Assembly (NCBI GenBank): GCA_963842455.1
Contig: CAWJHE010000006.1
Location: forward strand, 124,001 to 188,000
DNA from: CAWJHE01 sp963842455
Lineage (GTDB): Bacteria > Chloroflexota > Anaerolineae > Anaerolineales > UBA4823
DNA: 64,000 bases
Direction: 5' to 3'
A model generated the notes under the pieces. That model saw nothing but the letters and a program-made list of their open reading frames with translations, was not told the DNA's origin and searched no databases. Shown here in pieces: positions 45,763-54,635 of the stretch; positions within the stretch are counted from its first letter, which is position 1, and every line of letters starts with the position of its first letter. The translations under genes and the position numbers were made by a program.

Positions 45763-46575
45763 TTAGAACAGAGAATTGAAATCGACCTTAGGAAAAATGG
45801 TTAGTTTACCGTTAAGCGTGGCATCCAGCACCTGCCTGCCAACTTCCTGGTATGCCTGGCGCGCCATCAGGTAACCGCGCTCAGATGTGTCCAGGTCGGG
45901 CAATTGCCAGCGAAAGCCTTTACCGAAATAGCCGGCATTGAAGTGGTCGGCGTCAGCCCCCTGGGAGACAACCGTGGTGTTGGGTTTACCTTGGGCAGAG
46001 TAGTTGTGATCAACACCGATCAGGATGGCTTGCTCGAAACCCATGAAAAAGGCCAGTTGTAAGGCAACATTGGTCACGGTTGCCCCTTCCCAAATTCTTT
46101 TGCGGGCGTCTTTCGTAAACCCAGGGCCAGAATAAGTGGTGTGCAGGAAATACATTTCCGGCGAAGGTTGAATCAGATTTCGAGATCTCCAGGAAAGAAA
46201 CTTGGGCATGGGCAAGGCGCGGATGTCCTGGGCGCATTGTTCGATGACCAGGCTGTTGACGGTCAGGAAATAGGTGCTCTGGAAGCCCAGTTCAGGGAAC
46301 ATCAGGTAAATGCGGTTCATGCCGAAAGTGATCTCATTTTGAAGCGGAGACAAATCCATGTGCTTGAGACTGGGTCCATTGCCAATGATAAAGCAGCGCT
46401 GGCCGCGGTGCAGATCTTTAAACCTGGCAAGCCCTCGGATGCTTTGCCGTCTCAGCGGGTGAAAAGTAGCCGCTGGCCATAGTGTGGCTCGTTGCAGTGC
46501 ATACCATAACCGGCTGGCGCTTTGCCACAGGGGGGCAGGTGTGATTTGTTTCAGACGTTCGCGTGTGGTGGGCAT
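45763..46575 (-). CDS. DUF115/MptE-like protein of glycan loci
   Basis: 270 residues. RCFIIGNGPSLKHMDLSPL (about 59-77) is the nucleotide-binding NGPSL signature of the DUF115 family (archaeal pterin pyrophosphokinase MptE and flagellin/capsule glycosylation Maf-like proteins). FGMNRIYLM and ILIGVDHNYS are also conserved. In polysaccharide loci these are thought to be glycosyl- or sialyl-type transferases acting with nonulosonic acids, but that is inference. In this locus it stands among glycan genes and not with folate genes, so the glycan role is favoured. Confidence 0.72.
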   Translation of the reverse strand: MPTTRERLKQITPAPLWQSASRLWYALQRATLWPAATFHPLRRQSIRGLARFKDLHRGQRCFIIGNGPSLKHMDLSPLQNEITFGMNRIYLMFPELGFQSTYFLTVNSLVIEQCAQDIRALPMPKFLSWRSRNLIQPSPEMYFLHTTYSGPGFTKDARKRIWEGATVTNVALQLAFFMGFEQAILIGVDHNYSAQGKPNTTVVSQGADADHFNAGYFGKGFRWQLPDLDTSERGYLMARQAYQEVGRQVLDATLNGKLTIFPKVDFNSLF

Positions 46576-46579
46576 GGCT

Positions 46580-47359
46580 TTATTCTGTGCTCAGACGCGC
46601 CGTAGCGCCGCCGTCGACGATCAGCGCCTGACCGGTCATAAAAGAGGACTGGGTTTCATCTGCCAGGAAGTAGATCGCATGGGCGATTTCCTCGGGTAAA
46701 CCCACGCGACCATTGACTGTTTTGCGCGCCAGGTTGTCCAGGCGCTCCAGGATATCGCCGCCCTGTACATGGCCTCGTCCTAAACCGGCGCGCAGCATGG
46801 GTGTATCTACTGCCCCGGGTAAGACTGCGTTGGCGCGAATATTGTCAGGTGCGAATTCGACCGCTACTGCTCGGGTGAAGGCTAACAAACCACCTTTGCT
46901 GGCAGCATAGGCGGCGATATTGGCTGAAGTTGCTACGGCATGTACAGAAGAAACATTCACGATAGCGCCCCCACCCGCTGCTTTCAGCAAGGGGTGAGCC
47001 AGCTTGGCGCCGAGGAAAACCGAACGCAGGTTGGATGCCATAACGGCATCCCATTCTTCCACACTGGTTTCGAGCAGGGGTTTGGCAATTTGCAGGGCAG
47101 CATTGTTTACCAGGGCATTGAGCGATCTGGTAAACCGGCGCGCCTGAGCAAAGATAAGGTCGAGGTTCTCACCAATGGATATGTCAGCCTGGATATACAG
47201 CCCATTTTCTGGGAAGCCATGTCCAAATGGCGCTCGATCGACGCCAATCACCTGCCAGCCTTTTTGGGCAAACAAAGAAACCGTGGCGCGGCCAATTCCA
47301 CCGGCAGCGCCAGTGATCAGGACGGTTAATGGGGTGCTTGTACTCACTTCATCAGGCAT
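46580..47359 (-). CDS. SDR family oxidoreductase
   Basis: 259 residues. Classical short-chain dehydrogenase: ITGAAGGIGRAT (15-26), NNAAL, NVSSVHAVATSANIAAYAASKGG (Ser and Tyr-x3-Lys triad; the cited block is longer than the motif, key residues Ser, Tyr and Lys) and ANAVLPGAVDTPM. NAD(P) preference is not clear. Adjacent to a D-2-hydroxyacid dehydrogenase and a cytidylyltransferase, so it may act on a sugar-acid intermediate in making a CMP-activated sugar. Substrate unknown. Confidence 0.85.
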   Translation of the reverse strand: MPDEVSTSTPLTVLITGAAGGIGRATVSLFAQKGWQVIGVDRAPFGHGFPENGLYIQADISIGENLDLIFAQARRFTRSLNALVNNAALQIAKPLLETSVEEWDAVMASNLRSVFLGAKLAHPLLKAAGGGAIVNVSSVHAVATSANIAAYAASKGGLLAFTRAVAVEFAPDNIRANAVLPGAVDTPMLRAGLGRGHVQGGDILERLDNLARKTVNGRVGLPEEIAHAIYFLADETQSSFMTGQALIVDGGATARLSTE

Positions 47360-47378
47360 TTTAGATCACCTGTCATCC

Positions 47379-48332
47379 TTACAGATCTTCTGGTGGGGTG
47401 ATTCCCAACCCCAGGAATAAATTGCGAATGGTATTGCGATGGACGCGTTCCCAGGCTGCCGGGCTGGAATTAGCGTTATGTGGAGCCAGCATGACATTGT
47501 CCATTTTTATCAAAGGGCTGTCCAGAGGCAGGGGTTCTACTTCAAAAACATCCAGGGCTGCGCCAGCAATTTGCCGATTTTGTAGGGCTGCGATTAGAGC
47601 TGGCTCTTCGACCACTGGACCACGGGCGACATTCATCAGAATTGCCGAAGGTTTCATCATGCCAAAAGTCTGGGCATTCATTAAATGATAGCTGGTCGGG
47701 TTCAGATCGCAGTTGATGCTCACAAAATCCGACTGAGCGAGTAAGCTTTCCAGGCTGGTCATTTCCACACCATATTCCAGGATGAAATCGGGTGCGATTT
47801 CGATAATATCATTCCCTAAAATACGCATGCCAAATGCTCTTGCCCGGCGGATGACGGCTTTGCCACAATTGCCGACGCCCACCACGCCCAGGCTGCATTC
47901 ACTGAGCGATTTCCCGGGTATTTTTTCCCATTTCCCTTGTTTGATATCCTTATCCATCCATGGTAGGCGGCGCACAAAACTTAACATATATCCCAGCACG
48001 GAATCGGCTACTGGCAGGGTGAAGGCATTCGGGGTGCGGAAAATCTGGACGCCGAGGCGGGCAGCAGCTACCTGGTCGATAGAATCGATGCCGGTCCCCC
48101 ATTTTGAGATAGCCTTGAGGCGCGGTGCACAAGCCTCTAAAACACGTTCGGTCAGGCGGTCATCTCCGCAGATCAGACCATCGAATTGACCGGCGTATTG
48201 CATTAGCTCTGCTTCGCTCAGGCGTTCTTCCACATTGGCCAGGATCAGCTCAACATTTTTTTGTGAAAAGAAAGTTCGGAAACGTTCGATAACCGGTAGA
48301 ATATAAGGGGCGGATACTAAGACGGATGTCAT
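47379..48332 (-). CDS. D-isomer-specific 2-hydroxyacid dehydrogenase
   Basis: 317 residues, phosphoglycerate-dehydrogenase-like. The NAD fold starts in SLGVVGVGNCGKAVIRRA. The catalytic Arg, Glu and His are in INVARG-like ILMNVARGPVVEEPAL, DVFEVEPLP and LAPHNANSS. The final His is present although the usual GxHxAG is altered to PHNANSS. Without a serine-synthesis neighbourhood, a role on a sugar or hydroxy-acid intermediate in the glycan pathway is more likely than housekeeping serA, but this is inferred. Confidence 0.83.
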   Translation of the reverse strand: MTSVLVSAPYILPVIERFRTFFSQKNVELILANVEERLSEAELMQYAGQFDGLICGDDRLTERVLEACAPRLKAISKWGTGIDSIDQVAAARLGVQIFRTPNAFTLPVADSVLGYMLSFVRRLPWMDKDIKQGKWEKIPGKSLSECSLGVVGVGNCGKAVIRRARAFGMRILGNDIIEIAPDFILEYGVEMTSLESLLAQSDFVSINCDLNPTSYHLMNAQTFGMMKPSAILMNVARGPVVEEPALIAALQNRQIAGAALDVFEVEPLPLDSPLIKMDNVMLAPHNANSSPAAWERVHRNTIRNLFLGLGITPPEDL

Positions 48333-48373
48333 ATATGTTCTCTCTAAAAATGGGTGATTGGTTTCTTGCTTCG

Positions 48374-49042
48374 TTATGTGTTAATCTGTGATCTCAAGAA
48401 ATTAACAATTTCAAAGTCGATTTCTTCATCAATATCCCAGGCTTGCGCCCGGTCGATTTCGAACATCATGGGGCGATTTCCCAGGCGATTACGCCGCTTC
48501 AACAAGGTATCCCTGGTAAATAGGTACAAACAGGAGTTTTCTTCATAAACCGGCGGCAAATCTTGGGTTTGCAACAGGATGGCAGGGTTGTGGTTGATGG
48601 CTCTGCCCAACTCATCCCATAAGCGCGTCTGCAGACGGGTGACCGAAAACAGGGAATCGTAAGCCGGGTACTTGCCCAGGAAGGTCTGGATGGCCTTTGA
48701 AATGGTCTCTGGTTGCAGCAAAGGGTTGGTGCTATGAGTTTGCAGGTAGAATTCTGCCTGTACCTGGCTGGTGTCATAGGACAGGATTTCATTCATGGGA
48801 ATATCATCGGCGCGCAGATGTTCCGGTCGTTCGATAGCCTGTATGCTTGGAAACTCCCTTGCGAGACTTTCCAGGACGACCGGGCTATCTGTATCGACCA
48901 CAACCTGGTCAATTTCCGGGCAGGATAGCAAGGATGTCAGGATATGGTGAAATAGAGGCTTTCCGGCTAAAGGGCGATAGTTTTTACCGGGAACGCGCTG
49001 CGAGTGATGGCGCATAGGTACGAGTGCAACGATCTGGTTCAT
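48374..49042 (-). CDS. CMP-sugar synthetase (acylneuraminate cytidylyltransferase-like), second copy
   Basis: 222 residues. LVPMRHHSQRVPGKNYRPL (7-25) is the CTP-binding loop with the RxxGKN signature of NeuA/KdsB enzymes. VVVDTDSPVVLE and the FYLQTHSTNPLLQPETI segment follow. It is a different type from the NeuA at 60728-61498: shorter, with MRHHSQR in place of ARGGSK. It activates a keto sugar acid or similar to its CMP form. Adjacent SDR and D-2-hydroxyacid dehydrogenase genes may make its substrate. The start overlaps the upstream GT2 stop by four bases. Confidence 0.85.
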   Translation of the reverse strand: MNQIVALVPMRHHSQRVPGKNYRPLAGKPLFHHILTSLLSCPEIDQVVVDTDSPVVLESLAREFPSIQAIERPEHLRADDIPMNEILSYDTSQVQAEFYLQTHSTNPLLQPETISKAIQTFLGKYPAYDSLFSVTRLQTRLWDELGRAINHNPAILLQTQDLPPVYEENSCLYLFTRDTLLKRRNRLGNRPMMFEIDRAQAWDIDEEIDFEIVNFLRSQINT

Positions 49043-49989
49043 CTTTCCTCCCGGTAACGGATGGGTTCAATATTGCGTTCTTTTTGTTCTCTGGATTCCG
49101 GACGGCGTGGGTAGTAGAAGGTTTTTCTCAATTGCCCGGTTAGCGGTCCGGAATGGCGATAGCCCTGGTAAGTTCCCCAGAATTGCATCCAGCGAAACCA
49201 GAAGATGCTCTTAAAACTCGAACTCAGAACGCCCTGTCTGGCCGCCTGCCAAAGATCATTGGCAATATTGGTGCTCACCAGGCGAATAAAATTACCCAGG
49301 TGAAAATTTTCCTGCGGAAAAATTTGTTTGAATGCCATGGCTTCCCGCCGGTAGCGATTATACACCCCACCTGGAGTTTCATTGTGCACGTGAATAATTT
49401 CTGCTTCGGCAGAATAGGCAATGCGATGACCTTGTTGCATAGCCCAGCGCGCCCATTCCAGATCTTCCAATCCACTCAGGTTTTGGTCATAGGGGTGTTG
49501 TTCCCACAAGCTGCGGCGGATCGCCGCGTTAGCGTTGTTGCAAAATGGGCTCTCCTGGTTAAGCCTGGAGATTTCAGGGAACCAATGTGCAAAGATCTGG
49601 TGTTCAGAAAAATGGGAATTTACTGCCCCACGCTGTTTCCCATACACCAGCCCGACTTTTTCATCCTGAAATGGCGTCAGCAACCTTTCGAGCCAATCCG
49701 GATAGACTGGAAAGACATGGGCGCTGGCTATTACGATGTGTTCACTCCTGGCGTGCGAAATGCCCAGGTTTAAAGACAGCCCAAAAGAGAATTCCTCCGG
49801 ACGAATATGGACTATCTCGATGGGGTATTGATTGGCAATTTCGAGTGTTCCATCGGTTGATCCCGAATCGACCAGGATGATTTGCGTGTCTTGGATGGTT
49901 TGCTGGCAGATTCCATCGAACAAGCGACCGATATGCTGGGACTCATTATAGGCGCGAATGACGATCGAGCAAACTGGCTTACCAGTCAT
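49039..49989 (-). CDS. GT2 family glycosyltransferase
   Basis: 316 residues. CSIVIRAYNESQHIGRLFDG and ILVDSGSTDGTLEIA form the donor half, with HIRPEEFSFGLSLNLGISHA and ASAHVFPVYPDWLERL. GLEDLEWARWA gives the ED acceptor motif. The HIRPEEFSFG variant is common in rhamnosyl/hexosyl transferases encoded with sulfotransferases. A basic tail of about 60 residues ends the protein. Start and stop overlap neighbours. The sugar is unknown. Confidence 0.86.
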   Translation of the reverse strand: MTGKPVCSIVIRAYNESQHIGRLFDGICQQTIQDTQIILVDSGSTDGTLEIANQYPIEIVHIRPEEFSFGLSLNLGISHARSEHIVIASAHVFPVYPDWLERLLTPFQDEKVGLVYGKQRGAVNSHFSEHQIFAHWFPEISRLNQESPFCNNANAAIRRSLWEQHPYDQNLSGLEDLEWARWAMQQGHRIAYSAEAEIIHVHNETPGGVYNRYRREAMAFKQIFPQENFHLGNFIRLVSTNIANDLWQAARQGVLSSSFKSIFWFRWMQFWGTYQGYRHSGPLTGQLRKTFYYPRRPESREQKERNIEPIRYREER

Positions 49990-50896
49990 GGTTGTCCTCG
50001 TACCCTAAGCGTTGCAGCAGGTCTTTGCTTACTATTTTGAATAATTGCTTGTGTTGTGGCAAAAAGGCTGTTTTCCAGCCGCCTGTTTTTCCGCTGCGGA
50101 AGGTCGGCGATTTCTGGGGATTGATATGTTTTTCCAGGATATCCAATGCAGTCTGTTCTGACATAGAAAGATGAAAGCCATGTGCAGTCGCGTGCGCCAC
50201 GATAGCCATCAACTGACGTCTACGATCGTTTATCAATTCTTCAAAGCGGATGAGCATGACTTGGGAACAATCCAACCAGGGTATAAAGGGTTCAAAACGA
50301 GCGCGGATATCGGGTAATTCTCGACCGGTCGTTTTGACTATGCCTGCGGCTGTTAAATCCTGGATTGAAACGCCTGCGATACTGGCGCTCAGGCGCGCTT
50401 CGAAATCAGGTAATTTTTGGTTGAAATATTCGTGGTGGATGTGTTGTTCTGCCATTTCGGTGATGTAATGGACATGGGAAACAACCACATCGCGCGGATC
50501 ACGCACGATGAAATAGGCAGCGACATTCTCCTGGGTCAGGAATTGGATGGTCCTCGGCAAGGCATGTACATGCCCATAAGCGATATCACCTGGCAGGAGG
50601 CGTTGCAGATCGGAGACAATCTCCGCTTCGCTTCTAGGTTGACCGGTTTCGCCGTTAAAGGAGACAATGGCGGGCAAGCCGCTGTCGACAGCTGGTCCAA
50701 TGGCTGAAAAGCCCTGCAAAATTTGAGTGAGCAGATGGGTGCCGCTCTTTGGGAAGGAGTTGGCAAAAAGCACCGGTGAGTGCTGCAAGGAGCCCAATCC
50801 AAAGAGCATACTTTGCCTGGCGCGTCGCCATGAACGGCGCAAAAGACGGGCTTGTAACTGGCGGCTGTCTGGATCGAAGAGTGATTTTGAAGGCAA
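49979..50896 (-). CDS. Sulfotransferase, tandem copy A
   Basis: 305 residues. PAPS loop ANSFPKSGTHLLTQILQG, 3'-phosphate motif FIVRDPRDVVVSHVHYITEM and the C-terminal FRSGKTGGWKTAF (RxGxxGxW, dimer/PAPS region) are all intact. Very similar in order and motifs to the next gene upstream (50921-51784), which points to a tandem duplication. Both encode cytosolic-type sulfotransferases that would sulfate lipid-linked glycan intermediates using PAPS from the ATP sulfurylase/APS kinase at 62440. Confidence 0.9.
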   Translation of the reverse strand: MPSKSLFDPDSRQLQARLLRRSWRRARQSMLFGLGSLQHSPVLFANSFPKSGTHLLTQILQGFSAIGPAVDSGLPAIVSFNGETGQPRSEAEIVSDLQRLLPGDIAYGHVHALPRTIQFLTQENVAAYFIVRDPRDVVVSHVHYITEMAEQHIHHEYFNQKLPDFEARLSASIAGVSIQDLTAAGIVKTTGRELPDIRARFEPFIPWLDCSQVMLIRFEELINDRRRQLMAIVAHATAHGFHLSMSEQTALDILEKHINPQKSPTFRSGKTGGWKTAFLPQHKQLFKIVSKDLLQRLGYEDNHDW

Positions 50897-50920
50897 AACG
50901 CTACCCTTGCAAAAGCCGGC

Positions 50921-51784
50921 TTACCAATTTTGGCCAGTTTCATAGCCCAGCCGGATTAAAAGGTCGCCGGTTTTTTCTTTGAACAGGTTTTTGTTTTGTT
51001 CGGTAAAGTGTTCCTGCCAGTTTCCGGGTTTTCCTTTGCGGAATGTCCCCGATTTTTTGGGGATGATGGCCTGTTCCAATACTGAAATGGCTGTAGAACG
51101 AGGCGCTTTGGGTGCAAAACCACGCCTTTCGAGGTAGTCCAGGATGTTTCCCAGAGCCGACTGGCGATCCAGGATCAGGTCTTCAAAGCGTAAACACAGT
51201 ACATTGGGCTCATCCAGCCAACCCAGGTAAGCCTCGTATTTTTCCTTTACCGGCGTCAAAGGTGCATCGGGTATTTCTACTCCTTGTATAGCAGCGTTAA
51301 CCCGTTCTTCCATCGTGTGCAATTCTTGATTGTAGTACTGGTGCATGCCATGCCCGGTATGCATTTGGGTGGCATAAAAAACATGAGAAATGATCATGTC
51401 CCGCGGGTCGCGATACACGAAAATTGTGGCTCGACCTTGACCAGTCAGCGCGGAAATGAAGGGCTCTTTAGCCTGGATGTATCCGTAGGCAATATCTCCC
51501 GCACGCATATGCCGGATATTCCCGAGAATTGAGACATCCGGAAGTTTGCTGTTGTCTTCGGAGCGGTTGACAGGTGGAAAGCCTGGATTGATGAAGGGTC
51601 CCAGGTGGGTTAACCCCTGCAAGACCTGGATAATGAGATGGGATCCAGATTTTGGCATGGCATTCCCCAGAACGGCGGGCGCTTTGCGCAATGCATCAGG
51701 TCCCCAGCGCACACTGGCTGCCATGCGCCTTAGTTCCCATCGTCTATGTTTGGACCAGCTTTTTAAATTATAGTAAACATTCAT
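50921..51784 (-). CDS. Sulfotransferase, tandem copy B
   Basis: 287 residues. PAPS loop GNAMPKSGSHLIIQVLQG, 3'-phosphate motif FVYRDPRDMIISHVFYATQM and C-terminal FRKGKPGNWQEHF are intact. Shares the HLGPFINPGFPP/SAIGPAVDSGLP acceptor-side region layout and the YYNQEL/YFNQKL block with copy A. The start lies inside the stop region of the DUF4910 gene (17-base overlap). The two copies probably sulfate different positions or sugars, but nothing in the sequence decides which. Confidence 0.9.
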   Translation of the reverse strand: MNVYYNLKSWSKHRRWELRRMAASVRWGPDALRKAPAVLGNAMPKSGSHLIIQVLQGLTHLGPFINPGFPPVNRSEDNSKLPDVSILGNIRHMRAGDIAYGYIQAKEPFISALTGQGRATIFVYRDPRDMIISHVFYATQMHTGHGMHQYYNQELHTMEERVNAAIQGVEIPDAPLTPVKEKYEAYLGWLDEPNVLCLRFEDLILDRQSALGNILDYLERRGFAPKAPRSTAISVLEQAIIPKKSGTFRKGKPGNWQEHFTEQNKNLFKEKTGDLLIRLGYETGQNW

Positions 51785-53106
51785 TTTCTTCTCTTGATAA
51801 TTTGGGTGTGGTGCTTTGAGGTGTTCTACTCAAAGTAACCAGGTTTTTACTATGCAATAGATGGACAACATCCCAAACGGATTGGTAAGAAATGCTGAGT
51901 TGTGAGGCAATCTCTGCGATGGTTCGCTCGCCATCACAGCGCTCCATAATTTCAAACAGGCGGCGATGCCCCTCCGGATTTGTGCGGTAATCGATCCAGA
52001 TGCCGTATCCAGAGCAAAAGACTTCTCCTTTGAATTGGTTAACCACATATTGATTTTGCTCCCAAGCCTGGAATCAGACCAAGGATCACATTCTTGGAAG
52101 TCTTGCAGGCGCTCAGGGGTGGTCAATTCGGGTGTGTCGTGGCTGGAGTGATATTCGGGATACGGCCAGGTAGGAGAGTTGCGCTGTTCAACCCGCGAGA
52201 TGGAGAGCATGGGCACGCGCACCCCGGGAGCATTGAACTGGCGTTCGTCATTGTTAATCACCATGCGGTAAGGGGCGCTGTAGGCTTGCTCATCCAGCGT
52301 GTGGATGGCTGTAGTCAGGCAAAGATCTGCCTGGCTGCCAGGCTGGAAGGATCCCTGCAGAGCGTGGGGCGCATCATTGCCGAGCATTTCCAGGAACAGT
52401 CCGCCAACCATTTTGGGGATCAAGTGTTCGTGATGGCTGAGGTAAGCGACCGACCCGATGGTCTCGGGCAAAATCAGCAGCCGGTAGGTGTAATAGGGTT
52501 GGGGACCATTCAAGCAGGGCGCGGGCTACATCCAAGCCTACCACGACGCCGGTCAAGTCGTCATTCACCATGGCTGGGTGACACAGGTGGGCAACCAGCA
52601 TAAAACTTTGATCGCTTTTCCCAGGGATGATGACCTCACCGACTTTTAATGTTCCAGATTCGAAAGCTGCTGCGGATAACCACTCGATATGTTTCATCTG
52701 TCAGACTTTGCTTGAGCTCCTGGGTGGTACATAGCCCCCAGTCCCGTTCATAATACTTGAAAACAAAGGGGATGGCGTCAGACAAGCGTGGATGAACATA
52801 CAGGTGATCGAACAATTCCTGGCGGGAAATCTGTCCTTCAAAGGGCAATGAGTAGGAAACCACATGCAAAGGATGGTCTGTGTAATCAATCAGGCGGCGA
52901 CCATCCAGGGTTTCTAAATAGGCTTCGTGGCAGGTCCATTTTTCGGGGATGCGCCAGGTCCAACAGGTCTCGCCGGTTGGATATTCGTGAATTTTCATCT
53001 GGGGTATCTCTTCCGCCAGGCGATAAAGGGCGCGGTCAAAATCATCAGAGACCAGGTCGCGTTTGAGAAACCACAATTCTTGGATTAATTCAATCATCTT
53101 GTTCAT
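51768..53106 (-). CDS. DUF4910 aminopeptidase-like protein with C-terminal winged helix, split by three frameshifts
   Basis: Full span reads as one 445-residue protein after three corrections: extra base near 52662 (SSF continues ESGTLKVGEV), extra C in a CCCC run near 52502 (LLEWS continues QPYYTYRLL) and a missing base near 52070 (DPWSD continues FQAWEQNQYVVNQFKG). It has the DUF4910/DUF2172 peptidase-like fold with VAHLCHPAMVNDDLTG (putative zinc ligands), ILPETIGSVAYLS and EYHSSHDTPE. The final about 75 residues (CDGERTIAEIASQLSISYQSVWDVV) match the winged-helix module seen at the end of this family. Such proteins occur in polysaccharide loci. Enzymatic activity is unproven; an amide hydrolase or condensing role on aminoacyl glycans is inferred. 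Confidence 0.78.
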
Positions 53107-53912
53107 CAGTCGTTTGCAGTTCCATCCTGTAAGTTTTCGAATTTTTGTTTCACTTCTGGCAGGTTAGTGACCAGAGCCCACGGGTCTGCGCTGAGAAATT
53201 GATCCACAGTGGAAACAAAATCTTTCAGCCAACAGACGCTGATCTGCCCATAATTTACTGGCGTCGATTTCCAGGTTCCTTGCTTTTCCATCTCCTGTCG
53301 CACAGGCGTCAAGGGTCAATTGGGGATTTAGCTCCAAGATCGCGGACATACATCCGGTAGGTGGCATCTTGCCCATTGACCGGCGCGGCGCACTTTGCCG
53401 GTGAAGTCTTTCCAGTATCGATAGGGCACCTGGAAGCGCTGTTCGCTGTAATGCAGGATCGATACAGCGCGCTCATCTGCGCCAAGCAGCAACAATTTGA
53501 AGTCTAATTGCAGCATACGTTCAAATGCTGACCCAGGATCAAAGGCTGAGCGTGTATCCCATTGAGCCAGGTCTGCTGCGTGTTGACCAATGATGGCCAG
53601 GGATTGCATGGGGTGTGGGGTGCGGAGAGCCTGCGGGTGTTGGCGTACAGTTTCCGAGAAAGCACCCATACCGGCTGAGGGGGTTGATTTCGGATCATAA
53701 GCCTCGCCTCTGGCAAAAGCAAAGTTGAAAGCCGGGACAGCCAGGGTACCTTGTGGTCCAATGACCTCCAGCAATGCATCCAGGTACATTCCAATCCCGC
53801 CAACTGGTTTTCCCAGGAATTGGACTGCCGAATGTACCAGCAAGCCGTCGCCAGATGTTATGCCTAATTCCCGTAAGCTGGTTTGTACTTGTTCCCGATC
53901 AATTTCTTGCAT
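53106..53912 (-). CDS. AAC(3)/YokD-like N-acyltransferase, split by three frameshifts
   Basis: Reconstructed length 267 residues, normal for the family. Intact part: GDGLLVHSAVQFLGKPVGG, PAFNFAFARGEAYDPKSTPS, MGAFSETVRQHPQALRTPHP (RTxHP) and HYSEQRFQVPYRY with the catalytic His/Glu. Three single extra bases near 53380, 53334 and 53314 break the frame within 70 bases. Removing them gives RRAVNGQDATYRMYVRDLEL, then NPQLTLTPVRQEMEK. Name aside, in glycan loci this fold acylates amino sugars with acyl-CoA or acyl-carrier donors. Antibiotic resistance is not implied. The stop overlaps the DUF4910 start (TGATG). Confidence 0.78.
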
Positions 53913-53921
53913 TCTTTTTTG

Positions 53922-54056
53922 ATCTCTCGCAAAGTCGCAAAGTACGCAAAGAATTTCTTATCTCTCGCAGAGACGCAGAGTGCGCAGAGATTTCTTTCTG
54001 AAATAAGCTCACAGATCATTTTGCAGAGCCGCAGAGGGCGCAGAGCTTTCTTTCTT
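53922..54056. repeat. Three imperfect direct copies of a CGCAGAG-rich element
   Basis: In the 207-base gap between the AAC(3)-like gene and the GNAT gene, three copies begin near 53922, 53961 and 54018. Each has three heptamer units of the form CGCAAAG or CGCAGAG with T/A/G spacers, followed by a T-rich AATTTCTT/ATTTCTTTCT/CTTTCTTTCT stretch. Copies differ by several bases. Similar CGCAGAG-type repeats occur in intergenic regions of diverse bacteria. No coding potential; function unknown. Too irregular to be CRISPR. Confidence 0.75.
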
Positions 54057-54119
54057 GAATTTCATCTTACAGATCAATTTGCATGACCCATGAAGTGCGA
54101 TGAGCTTTTTGGAAAAAGG

Positions 54120-54635
54120 CTACGCCTGATCCTCTTGGTGGTAATTATCCCAGGTCAGGCGCATCTGGTAGAGCTCAGGGGTCATTCCCAGGGATTTGAC
54201 CAGTTTTATAATCGGTTCATTTCCAACCAGGATTTGCGCTTCCAAGGAGTGAACATTCTGAGCGTGGCACCATTCGATTGCCAGGCGCAGCAGTTTTTCG
54301 CCAATTCCTAAGCGGCGGACTTTATGTTCTACCCACATATCTTTTAGTTCGCCAACCATAACACCACCTAAATATTCTGGTACACGCTTAACACGCGCCA
54401 AGATAAAACCGACGACCTCACCCTGGTATTCTGCCAGGTAGACGGCGCTAAATCGTCCGAGGGTTCTGCGGAAGATATCCAACCAGAGCGTGCCAACATT
54501 GTCGACCTCGGGGAAATGGTATGGATGCTGGCGCAAAAGCTGGTCGAGTTTGTCATACATGGCAGCAACTACTGGCAAATCAGCTTCGCTGGCCTCGCGG
54601 TATGTTACCTGACCAACGGAATCTAAGGTCTCCAT
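54120..54635 (-). CDS. GNAT N-acyltransferase next to the amino acid:carrier ligase
   Basis: 171 residues from the ATG at 54635, with AAAGGAG eight bases upstream; the reading overlaps the ligase stop by 13 bases, so the two are translationally coupled. It begins VTYREASEADLPVVAAMYDKL. LAEYQGEVVGFILAR and GELKDMWVEHKVRRLGIGEKL (acyl-CoA or pantetheine loop RRxGxG) identify a GNAT fold, with an ending NVHSLEAQILVGNEPIIKLV. Position suggests that it takes an aminoacyl or acyl group from the neighbouring carrier protein or from acetyl-CoA and puts it on an amino sugar. Direct evidence for the donor is lacking. Confidence 0.8.
   Translation of the reverse strand: METLDSVGQVTYREASEADLPVVAAMYDKLDQLLRQHPYHFPEVDNVGTLWLDIFRRTLGRFSAVYLAEYQGEVVGFILARVKRVPEYLGGVMVGELKDMWVEHKVRRLGIGEKLLRLAIEWCHAQNVHSLEAQILVGNEPIIKLVKSLGMTPELYQMRLTWDNYHQEDQA

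Noticed and set aside
47379..48332. Housekeeping serA (phosphoglycerate dehydrogenase)
   Set aside because: No ACT domain or serine gene neighbours, and it is embedded in a CMP-sugar gene group.
51768..53106. Three separate small genes, including a stand-alone winged-helix regulator at 51768-52046
   Set aside because: The three frames join into one DUF4910 protein, and the winged helix is the normal C-terminal module of that family.
53106..53912. Aminoglycoside resistance gene
   Set aside because: The AAC(3)-like fold is common in glycan loci and the context is entirely polysaccharide modification; nothing suggests drug acetylation.
53922..54056. CRISPR array
   Set aside because: Units are short, heptameric and degenerate, with no constant repeat or unique spacers, and no cas genes are present.
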